Counted from the stretch's first letter, positions 48,577 through 58,874 are shown. The stretch: DNA of 64,000 nt from Tranquillimonas alkanivorans (GCF_900115595.1 NZ_FOXA01000013.1:1-64000); one strand, 5' to 3'. Numbers and translations: made by a program. Notes: generated by a model from the letters alone, not told the origin.

Positions 48577-50775
48577 TCAGAGCGCGGGAAGGCCGGCCAG
48601 AACCTTGTCCAGCGTGGCCGGATACTCCCGCACGCGCACGCCACAGGCGTTGTAGATCGCGTTGACCACCGCCGCGCCGGCGCCCGAGATGCCGAGCTCG
48701 CCGATACCCTTGGACTGGATCGGGCACGCCGCGTCGTCGCGCTCGTCCAGGAAGGCGACTTCGATCTGGGGCACGTCGAGGTTCACCGGAACATGGTACT
48801 CGGCCAGGTCCCGGTTGACGATGTGGCCGTCGCGCGGGTCGTGAGCGATTTCTTCGGTCAGCGCCGCGCCGATGCCCCAGACCATGCCGCCCTGGCACTG
48901 CGAGCGCGCGGTCTTCTCGTTCAAGATGCGCCCGGCGGCAAAGACGCCCAGCATCCGCCGCACCCTGGTCTCGCCGGTCGTCGCGTTGACGGCGACCTCG
49001 GCAAAGTGCGCGCCATAGCTCGCTTGGCTGAATTCCTTTGCCGTGGTGCCGGGCACCAGGTGCCCCTCCTCGACCATCGGCCCGTCGGTCAGCAGGTCGG
49101 CCAGCGGTGCCCGCAGGTTGCCCCCGGTGGCCGTGCCGTCCTGAAGCCGCAGCTCGTCGGCGGTGCAGCCCAGCTTTGTGGCGAGCATCTGGCGAATGCC
49201 GCGACAGGCGAGGAACGCGGCCGACCCCGACGACGAGGCGCCCCATGACCCGCCCGAGCCCGGCCCCGGCGGCAGGTCGGTGTCGCCCAGCCGCGCCTCG
49301 ACTTTCTCGGACGGCAGGCCCAGCATCTCGGCCACCAGTTGCCGCAGGACAGCGTAGGTGCCCGTGCCGATGTCGGTCATGTCGGTCTCGACCAGCGCCG
49401 TGCCGTCGGGGTGCAGGGTGACCCGCGCCTGCGCCTCGGACAGGACGTTCGCTCGCGCGGCGGTGGCCATGCCCAGCCCGATCAGCCACTCGCCCTCGCG
49501 CCGCTGTCCCGGCTCAGGGCTTCGCTCGCTCCACCCGAAGCGGCGGGCGCCCTCGTCCAGGCAGGCGGCGAGGGAGCGGGCCGAGTACTGAATGCCACTT
49601 TCGGGATGCAGGTCGGGGATGTTGCGCTTGCGCAGTTCGATTGGATCGAGCCCGGCTGCCTCGGCCAGCTCGTCCATGGCACATTCCAGCGCCAGCATGC
49701 CCACCGCCTCACCCGGCGCGCGGACCGAGCCGGCGCAGGTGCGGTTGACGCGCGCAACCTCTTGCTTGAAACGGCGGTTCTCGCCGCCGTACAGGAAGTG
49801 CGTCGCCTGCGCCGTAGGTTCACTGAAGCTTTCGCCCACCAGGTTCGACACGCGGTCCTCTTGCCCCAGCGCCGTCAGCCGCCCCTCTGTATCGGCGGCA
49901 AGCCGGATGCGCTGGCGCGTTTCGCTGCGGCGCATGGTGCCTTCGAACACCTGCTGGCGCGCCATGACGACGCGCACCGGGCGGCCCAGTTCCTGCGCCG
50001 CGATCGAGGCCGCGACAGCCTCGGGCGCGATCCCCAGCTTCGAGCCGAAGCCGCCGCCGACGTAGGGCGACAGGATACGCACGTTCTGTGCGGAGATACC
50101 TAGTGAATCGGCCAGTTCGGCCCGGTTGAACTTCAGCATCTGGTACGAGCCGCGCAGGATCAGCCGATCCCCGTCCCACTCGGCGATCGAGGCATGCGGC
50201 TCCATCGGTGCGCTGCTTTGCACCGGGGTGGTATAGGTAACGTCGACTGCGTGGGGGGCGTCACCCATGGCCGCTGCGATGTCGCCCTGGTCAAGTTGCC
50301 GCCTATCCGGCGTGTCCACCTTCGACGCCGTCTCGGGGTCCACGTCCGCTTCCTCGACGGCATACTCGACCTTCAGCGACCGCGCGGCGTGACGCGCCTG
50401 TTCGAATGTTTCGGCGACGACGACGGCGATGGGCTGCCCGAAATAGGCGACCTCGGCCGCGCCCTGCACAGGCGCCGCCCCTGCCCCGCCTTGCGCCGGG
50501 TTGCGCAGGAAGCGCTCATCGCTGATCACGGCGAGCACGCCGGGCATGGCCTTCACCGACGCCTCGTCGATCCGGACGACGCGACCCTTTGATATCGTGG
50601 CGCGGACGAGGAAGCCGTCAGCCATGTTGTCAAGTTCGTGCTCCGCGGCATAGACGGCGCGGCCGGATACCTTCAGCGGCCCCTCGGGCCGGTCCTGCGG
50701 CGCCCCCAAGACGCCCTGCGCCGTTTCGTCCAGGTGCCGCGGCTGCGGCGCGTCCATCTTAAGATAGGTCGTCAT
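48577..50775 (-). CDS. aldehyde/xanthine oxidoreductase, molybdenum cofactor subunit (YagR/PaoC-like)
   Basis: A 732-aa catalytic subunit of a xanthine-oxidase-family molybdenum hydroxylase. Opening [13 protein letters not shown]; cofactor-binding [10 protein letters not shown] near 260; GAVNAT- and [14 protein letters not shown]-type segments; the catalytic Glu693 in [11 protein letters not shown]. It overlaps the FAD subunit gene by four bases (ATGA). Order Fe-S, FAD, Mo matches paoABC/yagTSR. Aromatic aldehydes are the likely substrates by homology only. Confidence 0.9.
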   Translation of the reverse strand: MTTYLKMDAPQPRHLDETAQGVLGAPQDRPEGPLKVSGRAVYAAEHELDNMADGFLVRATISKGRVVRIDEASVKAMPGVLAVISDERFLRNPAQGGAGAAPVQGAAEVAYFGQPIAVVVAETFEQARHAARSLKVEYAVEEADVDPETASKVDTPDRRQLDQGDIAAAMGDAPHAVDVTYTTPVQSSAPMEPHASIAEWDGDRLILRGSYQMLKFNRAELADSLGISAQNVRILSPYVGGGFGSKLGIAPEAVAASIAAQELGRPVRVVMARQQVFEGTMRRSETRQRIRLAADTEGRLTALGQEDRVSNLVGESFSEPTAQATHFLYGGENRRFKQEVARVNRTCAGSVRAPGEAVGMLALECAMDELAEAAGLDPIELRKRNIPDLHPESGIQYSARSLAACLDEGARRFGWSERSPEPGQRREGEWLIGLGMATAARANVLSEAQARVTLHPDGTALVETDMTDIGTGTYAVLRQLVAEMLGLPSEKVEARLGDTDLPPGPGSGGSWGASSSGSAAFLACRGIRQMLATKLGCTADELRLQDGTATGGNLRAPLADLLTDGPMVEEGHLVPGTTAKEFSQASYGAHFAEVAVNATTGETRVRRMLGVFAAGRILNEKTARSQCQGGMVWGIGAALTEEIAHDPRDGHIVNRDLAEYHVPVNLDVPQIEVAFLDERDDAACPIQSKGIGELGISGAGAAVVNAIYNACGVRVREYPATLDKVLAGLPAL

Positions 50776-51764
50776 GCCGCTGCCTCCGTCTGCGTCGCCT
50801 CGCGCAGCACCGCCTTCAGGGTGCGTCGTGCGAGCGGAATCTTGAAGTCGTTGCCGCCCTGCCCCTGCGCCTCGCGCAGAAGCGTATCGGCCGCCTTGTC
50901 GAACAGGTCGTCGGACGGCGACTCGCCCGTCAGCGTGGCCTCGACCTCCGGGTCGCGCCACGGCTTGTGGGCGAGCCCGCCAAAAGCCAGCGCCACCCCG
51001 CCGATCCGGTCGCCGTCCATGCGCAGCACGCACGCCACGGAAACCAGCGCGAAGGCATAGGAAGCCCGGTCGCGCACCTTGCGATAGGCCTGGAACGTGT
51101 TCTTCGCCGGGGGCGGCAGGATCACGGCGGTGATCAGGTCGCCGGGCGCGAGCGTCGTCTCATCCTGCGGCGTGTCGCTCGGAAGGCGATGGAGATCGGC
51201 GATCGGGATCCGTCGCCCCGCGCCGTCCGCGCCTTCGACCTCGATCTCGGCGTCGAGCGCGCGCATGGCCACCGCCATGTCCGAGGGATGCGTGGCGATG
51301 CAGTGCTCGCTCGCCCCCAGGATCGCGTGGATGCGGTTGAAGCCGCCGATGGCCCCGCACCCGCTGCCCGGGTCGCGCTTGTTGCAGGGCTGCGCGGGGT
51401 CGTAGAAATAATAGCAGCGCGTCCGCTGAAGCAGGTTGCCGCCCGCCGTCGCCTTGTTGCGCAGCTGCCCGGTCGCCCCGGACAGAAGCGCGCGCGACAG
51501 CACCGGGTAGTCGCGCCGCACGTCCGGGTGCGCGGCGAGGTCGCTGTTGGTGACCAGCGCACCGATCTTGAGCCCGCCTTCAGGCGTTCGCTCGACGTCA
51601 CGCAGGTCGAGCCGGGTGATGTCGACCAGTCGCTCGGGCGTCATAACCTCGAGCTTCATCAGGTCCAGCAGGTTTGTTCCGCCCGCGATATAGCGCGCCC
51701 CGGCGCCCGCCTCTTTCGTCGCGGTCGCGGGCGCGTCGGCGCGGATGTAGTCGAAGGGCCTCAT
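50772..51764 (-). CDS. FAD-binding subunit of molybdenum hydroxylase (YagS/PaoB-like)
   Basis: A 330-aa CO-dehydrogenase-flavoprotein-type subunit with FAD site [11 protein letters not shown] and [12 protein letters not shown]. Four cysteines (117, 127, 136, 155) lie in an insertion like that which binds a [4Fe-4S] cluster in E. coli PaoB ([22 protein letters not shown] at 155). Overlaps both neighbours by four bases, so the three subunits are coupled. Confidence 0.9.
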   Translation of the reverse strand: MRPFDYIRADAPATATKEAGAGARYIAGGTNLLDLMKLEVMTPERLVDITRLDLRDVERTPEGGLKIGALVTNSDLAAHPDVRRDYPVLSRALLSGATGQLRNKATAGGNLLQRTRCYYFYDPAQPCNKRDPGSGCGAIGGFNRIHAILGASEHCIATHPSDMAVAMRALDAEIEVEGADGAGRRIPIADLHRLPSDTPQDETTLAPGDLITAVILPPPAKNTFQAYRKVRDRASYAFALVSVACVLRMDGDRIGGVALAFGGLAHKPWRDPEVEATLTGESPSDDLFDKAADTLLREAQGQGGNDFKIPLARRTLKAVLREATQTEAAA

Positions 51765-52276
51765 TCCGCGGCCTCCCGCGTCTCGGCCGCCTCGCGGATC
51801 GCCTGCACGATGCCGGTATAGGCGGCACAGCGGCAGAGGTTGCCACTCATGCGCTCGGCGATCTCCTCGTCGCTCAGCTCGATGTCACCCTCGAGCGACG
51901 GCGAGACATAGCTGGGCCAGCCCTCGCGCGCCTCCTCGATCATCGCGGTGGCGGACATGATCTGGCCCGGCGTGCAATAGCCGCACTGGAAACCGTCGTG
52001 CCGGACGAACCCTTCTTGCAGCGGCGCCAGGTGGCCGGGCCGGCCGATGCCTTCTATGGTGGTGATCTCGTCATCCTCGTGCATGGCGGCGAGCGTCAGG
52101 CAGGAATTGATGCGCCGCCCGTTCACCAGGATCGTGCAGGCGCCGCACTGGCCGTGGTCGCAGCCCTTCTTCGAGCCCGTCAGGCCGAGGTGATGACGCA
52201 GCGCGTCCAGCAGGCTCGTGCGTGGATCGAGGTCCAGCACCTGCCTGTCGCCGTTGATGTCGAGAGTGATTTCCAT
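51761..52276 (-). CDS. 2Fe-2S subunit of molybdenum hydroxylase (YagT/PaoA-like)
   Basis: A 171-aa subunit with two [2Fe-2S] sites: Cys39, 44, 47, 59 ([13 protein letters not shown]) and Cys98, 101, 148, 150 (QCGYC, LCRC). First gene of the operon, with AGGAGG seven bases before the ATG. Unlike PaoA of E. coli, no twin-arginine leader is present, so the complex is probably cytosolic. Confidence 0.93.
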   Translation of the reverse strand: MEITLDINGDRQVLDLDPRTSLLDALRHHLGLTGSKKGCDHGQCGACTILVNGRRINSCLTLAAMHEDDEITTIEGIGRPGHLAPLQEGFVRHDGFQCGYCTPGQIMSATAMIEEAREGWPSYVSPSLEGDIELSDEEIAERMSGNLCRCAAYTGIVQAIREAAETREAAE

Positions 52277-52421
52277 GACAGCGCCTCCTTGCCTGCACAG
52301 GACGCGCGGAAGGCTACCGTTGTTCCCCGGAAAGTGCCCGTGCCGTCGGGGCGAAAGACATGCGCTTGTGGATGCCCGAATATCGGGCAACGCAACGCTC
52401 AGTCGGACTTAGGGGAGGAAA

Positions 52422-52498
52422 TGGCGCGCTGGGGAGGATTCGAACCCCCGACCCCCTGATTCGTAGTCAGGTACTCTATCCAACTGAGCTACCAGCGC
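52422..52498 (-). tRNA. tRNA-Arg (anticodon ACG)
   Basis: A 77-base cloverleaf with CCA encoded. Acceptor GCGCTGG/CCAGCGC, D arm starting TAGCTCAG, anticodon stem CCTGA/TCAGG around CTACGAA (anticodon ACG, read as ICG after deamination), T loop TTCGAAT, discriminator G. There is no integrase or repeated tRNA end nearby, so it is not an obvious attachment site. Confidence 0.96.
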
Positions 52499-52591
52499 GT
52501 GGAGTGAGGGCGATGTACCCAGCGTGGCCGGGCTTTGCAAGGGCCGATTTCCACGTGATCGGTGAAAAACCCGCCCTCCGTGGCGTAAGCC

Positions 52592-53995
52592 TCATTCGGC
52601 GGCGGCGTCAAGGCTGACGATCTGCTTGGGCAGCGTGATCAGGAAGCGGGTGCCGTCGGGCCCCGTGCTCTCGAGCTCGAGCCGCCCACCATGCCCGCGC
52701 ACGAGGTCAGAGGCGATGACCAGCCCAAGCCCCGAGCCGCCCTTGCTCGCCCGGCCCTGGAATGGCTGGAACAGGTGCTCGCGCGCCTTTGGCGGCAGGC
52801 CCGGGCCGGTATCGGCGACGGTGATGCTCCACGCCGCCTCGTCCTCGGTGGCGCGCACCGAGATCTCGCCCGGCTCGCCGCTGGCCGCGATCGCCTGCCG
52901 GGCGTTGCGCACGAGGTTCGCGATTACGCGGTAAAGCTGTTCGGGATCCGCCCGCACGACCATGCCGCCCGGCACGTCCTCGGAGAAGCTGATGTCGTAC
53001 TCGCCCGCAGCCAGCCGTTCGCCGTCGATCACGTCGTGCACGATTCCGGCAATCTGGACGCGCGACAGGGTCGGCGGCGGTTCCTCGGCTTTGCCGAACG
53101 TCAGCGTGGATTCGCACAGGCTGACGGCGCGGCTGATCGAGTTCAGCAGCTTCGGCGTCATCCGCTTCACCGCCGGGTCCTCGCTGCCCTCCAGACGGTC
53201 GGCGAACAGCTGGGCCGAGGTCAGGATATTGCGCAGGTCATGGCTGACCTTCGCCACCGCCCCGCCGAGTTGGGCCAGCCGGTCCTTCTGTCGCAGCGCC
53301 GCCGTCAGCTGGGTCTGCAGCGATTGCAGCGTCACCTCGGCCTCGCGCAACTCCAGCACTCCGGCCGAAGGCTGGATGATGCGGCGCGCGTCCTCGGGGG
53401 CGGCGGCGTAGCTCGACATCGCGTCGATCACCCCCTTGATCGGCTTCACGAGGAAGCGCCGCACGGCGAGGAACAGCAGAAGCGCCGTCAGCACCGAGAT
53501 GACCGCCGACAGGATCAGGATGCGGATGCCGTAGTCGATCATCGCCGCGCGCAGCGGGGCGGTGGGCATGGTGATCTCGATCAGCAGCCCGCCCTCGCGC
53601 ACCGGGTCGCCGATCACCCGGATCACGCGGTTCTCGGTCTTGAACAGGTCGAGCATCGCATCGCGGATCAGTTGCAGCGGCCCGATGGCGCGCAGGTCGT
53701 AGGTCGCGTCGATGGGCGACGGGATGGGCGAGGACAAAACGAGCTGGCGCACCTGGTCGCGCAGAAGCACGACGTTGAAAACCTCGGCGTTCTCCAGCAG
53801 CTCGCTTTCCAAATTCTCGTCGATCATGTCGCTTGCCAGAAGCGACAGCGACGCGATCTGGGCACGCTCCAGCCGGGACAGCAGGTAATCTTCGCGGAAG
53901 CGCGCGACCGAGGGGACGAAGATCAACACCTCGGCCAGCATGACGAACACCGTCGTCAGGATCAGAAAGCGTCCGGAGAGTGTATTCAGAAACAT
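52592..53995 (-). CDS. sensor histidine kinase
   Basis: A 467-aa kinase. An N-terminal membrane helix (about 9-30), a periplasmic sensor region of about 120 residues without a known domain, a second helix (about 157-180), a HAMP-like linker, the H-box VSHDLRNILTS (His near 252), N-box NLVRNARQAI, G1 DTGPGLPP and a late GSGLGL. No response regulator is adjacent; it is the last gene after the TVP38 and flavin reductase genes, 19 bases from the latter. An orphan kinase of unknown stimulus. Confidence 0.9.
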   Translation of the reverse strand: MFLNTLSGRFLILTTVFVMLAEVLIFVPSVARFREDYLLSRLERAQIASLSLLASDMIDENLESELLENAEVFNVVLLRDQVRQLVLSSPIPSPIDATYDLRAIGPLQLIRDAMLDLFKTENRVIRVIGDPVREGGLLIEITMPTAPLRAAMIDYGIRILILSAVISVLTALLLFLAVRRFLVKPIKGVIDAMSSYAAAPEDARRIIQPSAGVLELREAEVTLQSLQTQLTAALRQKDRLAQLGGAVAKVSHDLRNILTSAQLFADRLEGSEDPAVKRMTPKLLNSISRAVSLCESTLTFGKAEEPPPTLSRVQIAGIVHDVIDGERLAAGEYDISFSEDVPGGMVVRADPEQLYRVIANLVRNARQAIAASGEPGEISVRATEDEAAWSITVADTGPGLPPKAREHLFQPFQGRASKGGSGLGLVIASDLVRGHGGRLELESTGPDGTRFLITLPKQIVSLDAAAE

Positions 53996-54014
53996 GCGCG
54001 CCCCTTCGCGCGGG

Positions 54015-55472
54015 TCAGGGAAGCACGCGCTGGACGACCCCCACGACCCGCTTCACCCAAGGATTATCAAACAGTTTGGGCGAGAAATAGGCCCCCGCGG
54101 CACGCTTGTTGATCTCGGACATCGTCGGGTACGGCAGAACGGTGTCCGAGATGGCGCGCATCTTCTGCCGGTTGGCAATGGCCTGCGCCCACATCGCGAT
54201 CAGGTCCCCGGCCCCTTTGCCGACGATGGAAGCACCTACGGGGCGGCCCCCGACGATCACCACCTTGACCAGCCCCGTCGTCGCGCCCTCGGCCACGGCG
54301 CGGTCGTTGCCGCCGAAGTCCGCCCGCGCGACGGTCAGCCTCTCGCCGAAACGCTCCCGCGCCTGCGCCTCGGTCAGGCCCACCTGCGCCAGTTCCGGGT
54401 CGGTGTAGCTGACCCACGGAATGTGGTCGGTCTTCGCCTTCGCCGGCAGCCCGAACAGGATCGAGCGCACCACCACGCCGCCATGGTAGCCCGCGACGTG
54501 CGTGAACATCAGCCCGCCGGCCGCGTCGCCCACGGCATAGACGCGCTTGTTGGTGGTCGAGCGCAGGTCCGCACCCACCGTCACGCCCTTGTCGTACGCC
54601 ACGTTCGCCCGGCCCAGGTCCAGCCGGTCGAGATTGACCCTCCGGCCCACTGCGAGGAGGAGGTGCGTACCGGTGAAGCGTCCGTCACCTGTCTGCAGCG
54701 TGATCCTGTCGCCCTCCAAGGACACGCGCTCCACCTGCTGCCGCTCGACGATCTCGACCCCCTCGGCCTTCAGCCGCTCGGCGACCAACGCCGCCAGTTC
54801 GGGGTCGTCCTTCGGCAGTACCCGGCCGCTTTCGACCAGGGTGACCTTGCAACCAAGGCGGACATGCGCCTGCGCCATCTCCATTCCGATGGGACCACCC
54901 CCGACGATCAGCAGGTGCTCGGGCCGTTCGCGCAGGTCGAAGATCGTTTCGTTGGTGTAGTACGACACGTCGCCGATCCCCTCGATCGGCGGGACGAGCG
55001 GCGAGGACCCGGTGGCAATGACGAAACGGCGGGCTTCGACCACGGTGCCGCCGGCCTGCACCTCGGTGGGCGAGATGAAGCGCGCCCAGTCGCGAATCAC
55101 GCGGACCCCCAGCCCCTCGAACCGCTCCTGGCTGTCGTGCGGGGCGATGGCGTCGATGACGCGACGGACATGATCCTTGGCGGCGGCATAGTCGACCTGC
55201 GGCTCGACCGGCGTGATACCGTAGGGCGCGCCGCTGCGCATGGAGTGTGCGTGGTTGGCCGCCGCGATCAGCGCCTTCGACGGAACGCACCCGTAGTTGA
55301 GGCAGTCGCCGCCCATCTTCCCGCCCTCGATCAGGACGGTGCGCGCGCCCATCTGCGCCGCGCCCGACGCAACTGACAAACCCCCTGAGCCTGCGCCGAT
55401 CACGCAGACGTCGACCTTGATCCTTTCGGTGACGGGCTGTGCATCGTCGCGGTCGATCCTGCTGTTCTCCAT
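54015..55472 (-). CDS. FAD-dependent pyridine nucleotide-disulfide oxidoreductase (mercuric reductase-like)
   Basis: A 485-aa flavoenzyme. FAD site VIGAGSGGLSVASGAAQ, redox Cys57/Cys62 (GGDCLNYGCVPSK), NAD(P) site IVGGGPIGMEMAQAH, YAVGDAAGG and a C-terminal dimer domain. The N-terminal metal-binding domain and the C-terminal Cys pair of true mercuric reductase are absent, so mercury detoxification is not supported. Starts one base into the TVP38 stop (TGATG). Confidence 0.88.
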   Translation of the reverse strand: MENSRIDRDDAQPVTERIKVDVCVIGAGSGGLSVASGAAQMGARTVLIEGGKMGGDCLNYGCVPSKALIAAANHAHSMRSGAPYGITPVEPQVDYAAAKDHVRRVIDAIAPHDSQERFEGLGVRVIRDWARFISPTEVQAGGTVVEARRFVIATGSSPLVPPIEGIGDVSYYTNETIFDLRERPEHLLIVGGGPIGMEMAQAHVRLGCKVTLVESGRVLPKDDPELAALVAERLKAEGVEIVERQQVERVSLEGDRITLQTGDGRFTGTHLLLAVGRRVNLDRLDLGRANVAYDKGVTVGADLRSTTNKRVYAVGDAAGGLMFTHVAGYHGGVVVRSILFGLPAKAKTDHIPWVSYTDPELAQVGLTEAQARERFGERLTVARADFGGNDRAVAEGATTGLVKVVIVGGRPVGASIVGKGAGDLIAMWAQAIANRQKMRAISDTVLPYPTMSEINKRAAGAYFSPKLFDNPWVKRVVGVVQRVLP

Positions 55473-56206
55473 CACAGACCCTTTCTGCCGCGCACGGCCT
55501 TCAACACGATGGGCAGCGCCGCAAGCGCGCAAAGCCCGAAAATGGGAAGCAGAACGTGCGGCTCGAAGATGATGCCCAGATCGGGCGTCTCGCCGCGGGC
55601 GAAGACCTCGCCCAGCCCGGCCCCTACACTGGTGAAGACCAGCGCTCCCGGAATGATCCCGAGAAACGTGGTCACGACGTAGCGCCACAGCGGCACGCCG
55701 ACGAAGGCGGGCACGAGATTGGCGACGAAGAACGGCACCGCGGGGACGAGTCGGATGAGGAACAGCATCTCCCACTGCGTGTCGTCTATGCCGGCCTTGA
55801 TCCGCTTCACCATGCCCTCGCTCGCATCCATCCGCGCGGCCAGCTTCTCGCCCCACCCCCAGCGTGCCGCCAGAAAGATCAGCGACGCGCCGCAGGTGGC
55901 CGCGGTCACGTTGTAAAGCACGCCGGGGAACGTCGAGAACAGGAACCCGCCCGCCAGCGTCGCCACCGTCGCACCGGGGAGCGAAAAGGCGACGATGGCG
56001 ACATAGGCCGCAATGAAGACGAGCACCATCGCGACGTAGTTCGAATCGCGAAACGCCAGCAGCCGCTCGCGATTCTCGGCCAGCGTCTCGAAGCTGAGCC
56101 AGTCGCCCAGAGTAAGCGCGCCGAGGACCGCCACCACTGCGATGGCGATCAGCGGAAGCTTGCGCAAAAGGCCGCCGCGCGGTTCAGGTCGGGTCGTGTC
56201 GCTCAT
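55472..56206 (-). CDS. TVP38/TMEM64 family membrane protein
   Basis: A 244-aa membrane protein of the DedA-like VTT superfamily. Helices near 17-33, 56-80, 85-105, 140-165, 175-200 and 215-232; LVFIAAYVAIVAFSLPGAT and FLIRLVPAVPFFVANLVPAFVGVPLWRY are the conserved blocks. AGAGGA upstream favours the ATG at 56206 over 56212. It leads an operon with the flavin reductase and the histidine kinase. VTT members are linked to lipid scrambling; the role here is unknown. Confidence 0.88.
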   Translation of the reverse strand: MSDTTRPEPRGGLLRKLPLIAIAVVAVLGALTLGDWLSFETLAENRERLLAFRDSNYVAMVLVFIAAYVAIVAFSLPGATVATLAGGFLFSTFPGVLYNVTAATCGASLIFLAARWGWGEKLAARMDASEGMVKRIKAGIDDTQWEMLFLIRLVPAVPFFVANLVPAFVGVPLWRYVVTTFLGIIPGALVFTSVGAGLGEVFARGETPDLGIIFEPHVLLPIFGLCALAALPIVLKAVRGRKGL

Positions 56207-56394
56207 GGCCATTCCTCTGCCGTCCCGCCGCTTTCATGCCACAAGACATGAACCCGCCGATGCGGTCCCGCCTGCCACATCACGCCCGGTTGATGGCCAG
56301 TGAAGAACGACGACCTCCGGTGGCCTCCCAAGGCGGGAAACTGTAACAATCGCCCGCCTGCGGACATCGAGTGTTGCAGCCGGGTCCGGCGCTG

Positions 56395-56423
56395 TTGACT
56401 TGCCTGAGGAATGTCCTTAGAGG
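56395..56423 (+). promoter_or_regulatory. candidate rpmH promoter
   Basis: TTGACT (56395-56400), a 17-base spacer, then TAGAGG (56418-56423), about 70 bases before rpmH. The -35 is strong and the -10 is weak. Confidence 0.45.
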
Positions 56424-56491
56424 GCGGGCTTCGAACATGCACGGGCCTTCGAATCCGGCAGGGATTTGGGCCGCCTGACGGAGACCGACAG

Positions 56492-56626
56492 ATGAAACGC
56501 ACTTTCCAGCCTTCGAACCTGGTTCGCAAGCGCCGCCACGGGTTCCGCGCCCGCATGGCCACCAAGGCCGGCCGCAAGATCCTGAACGCCCGCCGCGCCC
56601 GCGGCCGGAAGTCGCTGAGCGCCTGA
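56492..56626 (+). CDS. rpmH: 50S ribosomal protein L34
   Basis: A 44-aa ribosomal protein, the standard alphaproteobacterial L34: [20 protein letters not shown] then [25 protein letters not shown]. First of the conserved rpmH-rnpA-yidD block. Confidence 0.98.
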
Positions 56627-56643
56627 GCGCCGCCACAGGGCAG

Positions 56644-57057
56644 ATGATGACACCGCCGGAGGCCGGAGCGACAGGCGCAAGCGCCAAGGTCGCAGACGGC
56701 CTTGCGGCGGTTTCGTCGTGTCCGGAGATCCTGCGCAAGCGCGCGGATTTCCTGAAAGCCGCCCGCGCGAAGCGACAGGGGGCACCCGCCTTCATGCTCC
56801 AGGCGCGCAAGCGTGCGCCCGAGGAAGCGCCGGGTCGGGTGCGCATCGGCTATACCTGCTCGAAGAAGGTCGGCAATGCCGTCGCCCGCAATCGCGCCAA
56901 GCGGCGGCTGCGCGAGATCGCGCGCGCCGTCCTGCCGCATCACGGGCGGCCCGGCTGGGACTACGTCCTGATCGGCCGCAAGGACGCGACGGCCAAGCGC
57001 CCCCTGCCCCGGATGATCGAGGATTTGGAGCGTGCGCTGGCCCAGGTGCACCGATGA
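56644..57057 (+). CDS. rnpA: ribonuclease P protein component
   Basis: A 137-aa basic protein that joins RNase P RNA to mature tRNA 5' ends. LRKRADFLKAARAKRQGAP and IGYTCSKKVGNAVARNRAKR then RRLREIAR are the family signature. The first 25 residues are a variable, non-conserved extension; a second ATG follows directly, so the exact start is open. Overlaps yidD by four bases. Confidence 0.93.
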   Translation: MMTPPEAGATGASAKVADGLAAVSSCPEILRKRADFLKAARAKRQGAPAFMLQARKRAPEEAPGRVRIGYTCSKKVGNAVARNRAKRRLREIARAVLPHHGRPGWDYVLIGRKDATAKRPLPRMIEDLERALAQVHR

Positions 57058-57272
57058 CGCCGCTCGCCCGCGTCTTCGCGCTGCCCGTCCGGACCTATCG
57101 CCTGGTCTTCAGCCCCTGGGTCGGCTTCAACTGCCGCTATCAGCCCACCTGCTCGGCCTATGCGCTCGAGGCGCTGGAAAAGCACGGGGCAGTCCGCGGC
57201 GGCTGGCTGACGCTGTGCCGGATCGGACGCTGCCACCCGTGGGGCGGCAGCGGTATCGACAACGTTCCTTAG
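57054..57272 (+). CDS. yidD: membrane protein insertion efficiency factor YidD
   Basis: A 72-aa protein: YRLVFSPWVGFNCRYQPTCSAYALEALEKHG and GRCHPWGGSGIDNVP, the YidD pattern with its conserved Cys residues. It helps YidC-dependent insertion at the inner membrane. The start overlaps rnpA (ATGA). Its end overlaps the convergent DUF1353 gene by a few bases. Confidence 0.95.
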   Translation: MTPLARVFALPVRTYRLVFSPWVGFNCRYQPTCSAYALEALEKHGAVRGGWLTLCRIGRCHPWGGSGIDNVP

Positions 57273-57826
57273 CGCGGGACCGTCTCGGCCATCTGGCCGC
57301 TCAGGTCCAGATCGTCGAGGTCCACGTAGCGGTCCGCGTTCGGCCGCTCAAACGTCGCGCCGCCGAAAAGCGTGACCGCGCCATAGATCGTCCACATCCG
57401 CCACGCCGACACCTGCGCCTCGCGCATCGCGGCCAGCATGATCCGGTCGGCGAAGCGCTTGTCTGCGGGCTGCGGTCCCCTGCCGGGGACGTCCTGCCAC
57501 GCGATGTAGAGATAGTCGTGCACGATCGCCGCCTCGAGCCACGGCCCCACCCGTCCCACGACACCGCGGAACGGCGCCGGCACGCTGGCAAGGTCCGTCA
57601 CCAGTCCCGCCGGAACCCGCAGCTGCCGCCAGTCTCCCTCGGGCGGACGCCACGAACACAAATAGTCGCGCCCGACGATGTAGTCGGCGTCCTCGCCCGT
57701 CCGCAGCTTCACCGCGTCCTTCGCCCTCACCAGCACCAATGCGCTGTCGTACCGGAAGCCGGCGATCTCGGTCTCGGCCGATGGATATGGATCGACGGGC
57801 TGTGCGGGTTGGTCGAAACGGCGCAT
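57269..57826 (-). CDS. DUF1353 family protein
   Basis: A 185-aa protein of DUF1353: YLCSWRPPEGDWRQLRVPAGLVTDLASVPAPFRGVVGRVGPWLEAAIVHDYLY with IVHDYLY diagnostic. The family is common in phages and bacteria and may be a peptidoglycan-related enzyme, but activity is unproven. No phage genes surround it. AGAGGA upstream of the ATG. Divergent from ttcA. Confidence 0.85.
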   Translation of the reverse strand: MRRFDQPAQPVDPYPSAETEIAGFRYDSALVLVRAKDAVKLRTGEDADYIVGRDYLCSWRPPEGDWRQLRVPAGLVTDLASVPAPFRGVVGRVGPWLEAAIVHDYLYIAWQDVPGRGPQPADKRFADRIMLAAMREAQVSAWRMWTIYGAVTLFGGATFERPNADRYVDLDDLDLSGQMAETVPR

Positions 57827-57871
57827 GCGAATCCTCTTGGCGGGCGGCGCGGCAGGGGCTAGGTCGGGCGC

Positions 57872-58744
57872 ATGCTCGACGATACCGAAATTCATCCGCT
57901 GTTTCACGGCGCGCCCTCGACCACCGAGTTCCGCAAGCTGCGCAAGCGCGTCGTGCGCCAGGCGCGCGAGGCGATCGAGCAATACGGCATGATCGAGCGC
58001 GGCGCACGCTGGCTGGTCTGCCTGTCGGGCGGCAAGGATAGCTACACTCTTCTCGCCGCGCTGACGGAGCTTCAGTGGCGCGGCCTGCTGCCCGTCGAGA
58101 TCCTGGCCTGCAACCTCGACCAGGGCCAGCCGGGCTTTCCCGCGACGGTGCTGCCCGAGTTCCTGGAGAAGATGGGTGTGCCGCACCGGATCGAGTACCA
58201 GGACACCTACTCGGTCGTGATGGACAAGATCCCGCAGGGCCGGACCTTCTGCGCTCTCTGCTCACGCCTGCGCCGGGGACACCTTTACCGCATCGCGCGC
58301 GAGGAAGGGTGCTCGGCCGTCGTGCTGGGCCATCACCGCGACGACATCCTCGAGACGTTCTTCATGAACCTGTTCCACGGCGGCCGCCTTGCGACGATGC
58401 CGCCGAAGCTGGTGAACGAGGAAGGCGACCTGTTCGTCTATCGCCCCCTCGCGCATGTGGCCGAGGAGGATTGCGAGCGTTTCGCCCGCTCCATGAACTA
58501 CCCGATCATCCCGTGCGACCTGTGCGGCAGCCAGGACGGGCTGCAACGTCAGCAGGTCAAGCAGATCCTCGACGGGTGGGAGAAGAACTCGCCGGGCCGG
58601 CGGCAGGTGATGTTCCGCGCCCTGATGAATGCGCGGCCCTCGCACCTGCTCGACCCCAAGCTCTTCGATTTCGCCGGCCTCGCCCGAGCGGGCACGACGG
58701 CCGAGGGCGCGGACGACGTGCCTGACCTGCGGCCGCAGGAATAA
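57872..58744 (+). CDS. ttcA: tRNA 2-thiocytidine(32) synthetase
   Basis: A 290-aa PP-loop ATPase that thiolates C32 in tRNAs. P-loop SGGKDS at 52-57; a [4Fe-4S]-type cysteine set with CALC at 127-130 and CDLC at 215-218; [13 protein letters not shown] near 151. E. coli TtcA uses this cluster. Arg(ACG) tRNAs with a C32, like the one at 52.4 kb, are typical substrates. Confidence 0.93.
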   Translation: MLDDTEIHPLFHGAPSTTEFRKLRKRVVRQAREAIEQYGMIERGARWLVCLSGGKDSYTLLAALTELQWRGLLPVEILACNLDQGQPGFPATVLPEFLEKMGVPHRIEYQDTYSVVMDKIPQGRTFCALCSRLRRGHLYRIAREEGCSAVVLGHHRDDILETFFMNLFHGGRLATMPPKLVNEEGDLFVYRPLAHVAEEDCERFARSMNYPIIPCDLCGSQDGLQRQQVKQILDGWEKNSPGRRQVMFRALMNARPSHLLDPKLFDFAGLARAGTTAEGADDVPDLRPQE

Positions 58745-58874
58745 GCCAGCCCCTTCTCACGCCTGCGCGATCAGCGCCCGTTGGCCGCAGCGGCGCGGGG
58801 CGAAACGGCTTGACCTTTGCAGGCGCGGCCTGTTGAACCACGCTGACCTCGAAAACCGACAGGTGCAGTCCCTC

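Noticed and set aside
52422-52498. tRNA-Arg as an integration site
   Set aside because: No integrase, no repeated tRNA end and no change of gene character on either side.
54015-55472. Mercury resistance locus
   Set aside because: The reductase lacks the metal-binding domain and C-terminal cysteines, and no merR, merT or merP is nearby.
57269-57826. DUF1353 gene as a prophage remnant
   Set aside because: No other phage genes, and composition matches the housekeeping neighbours.
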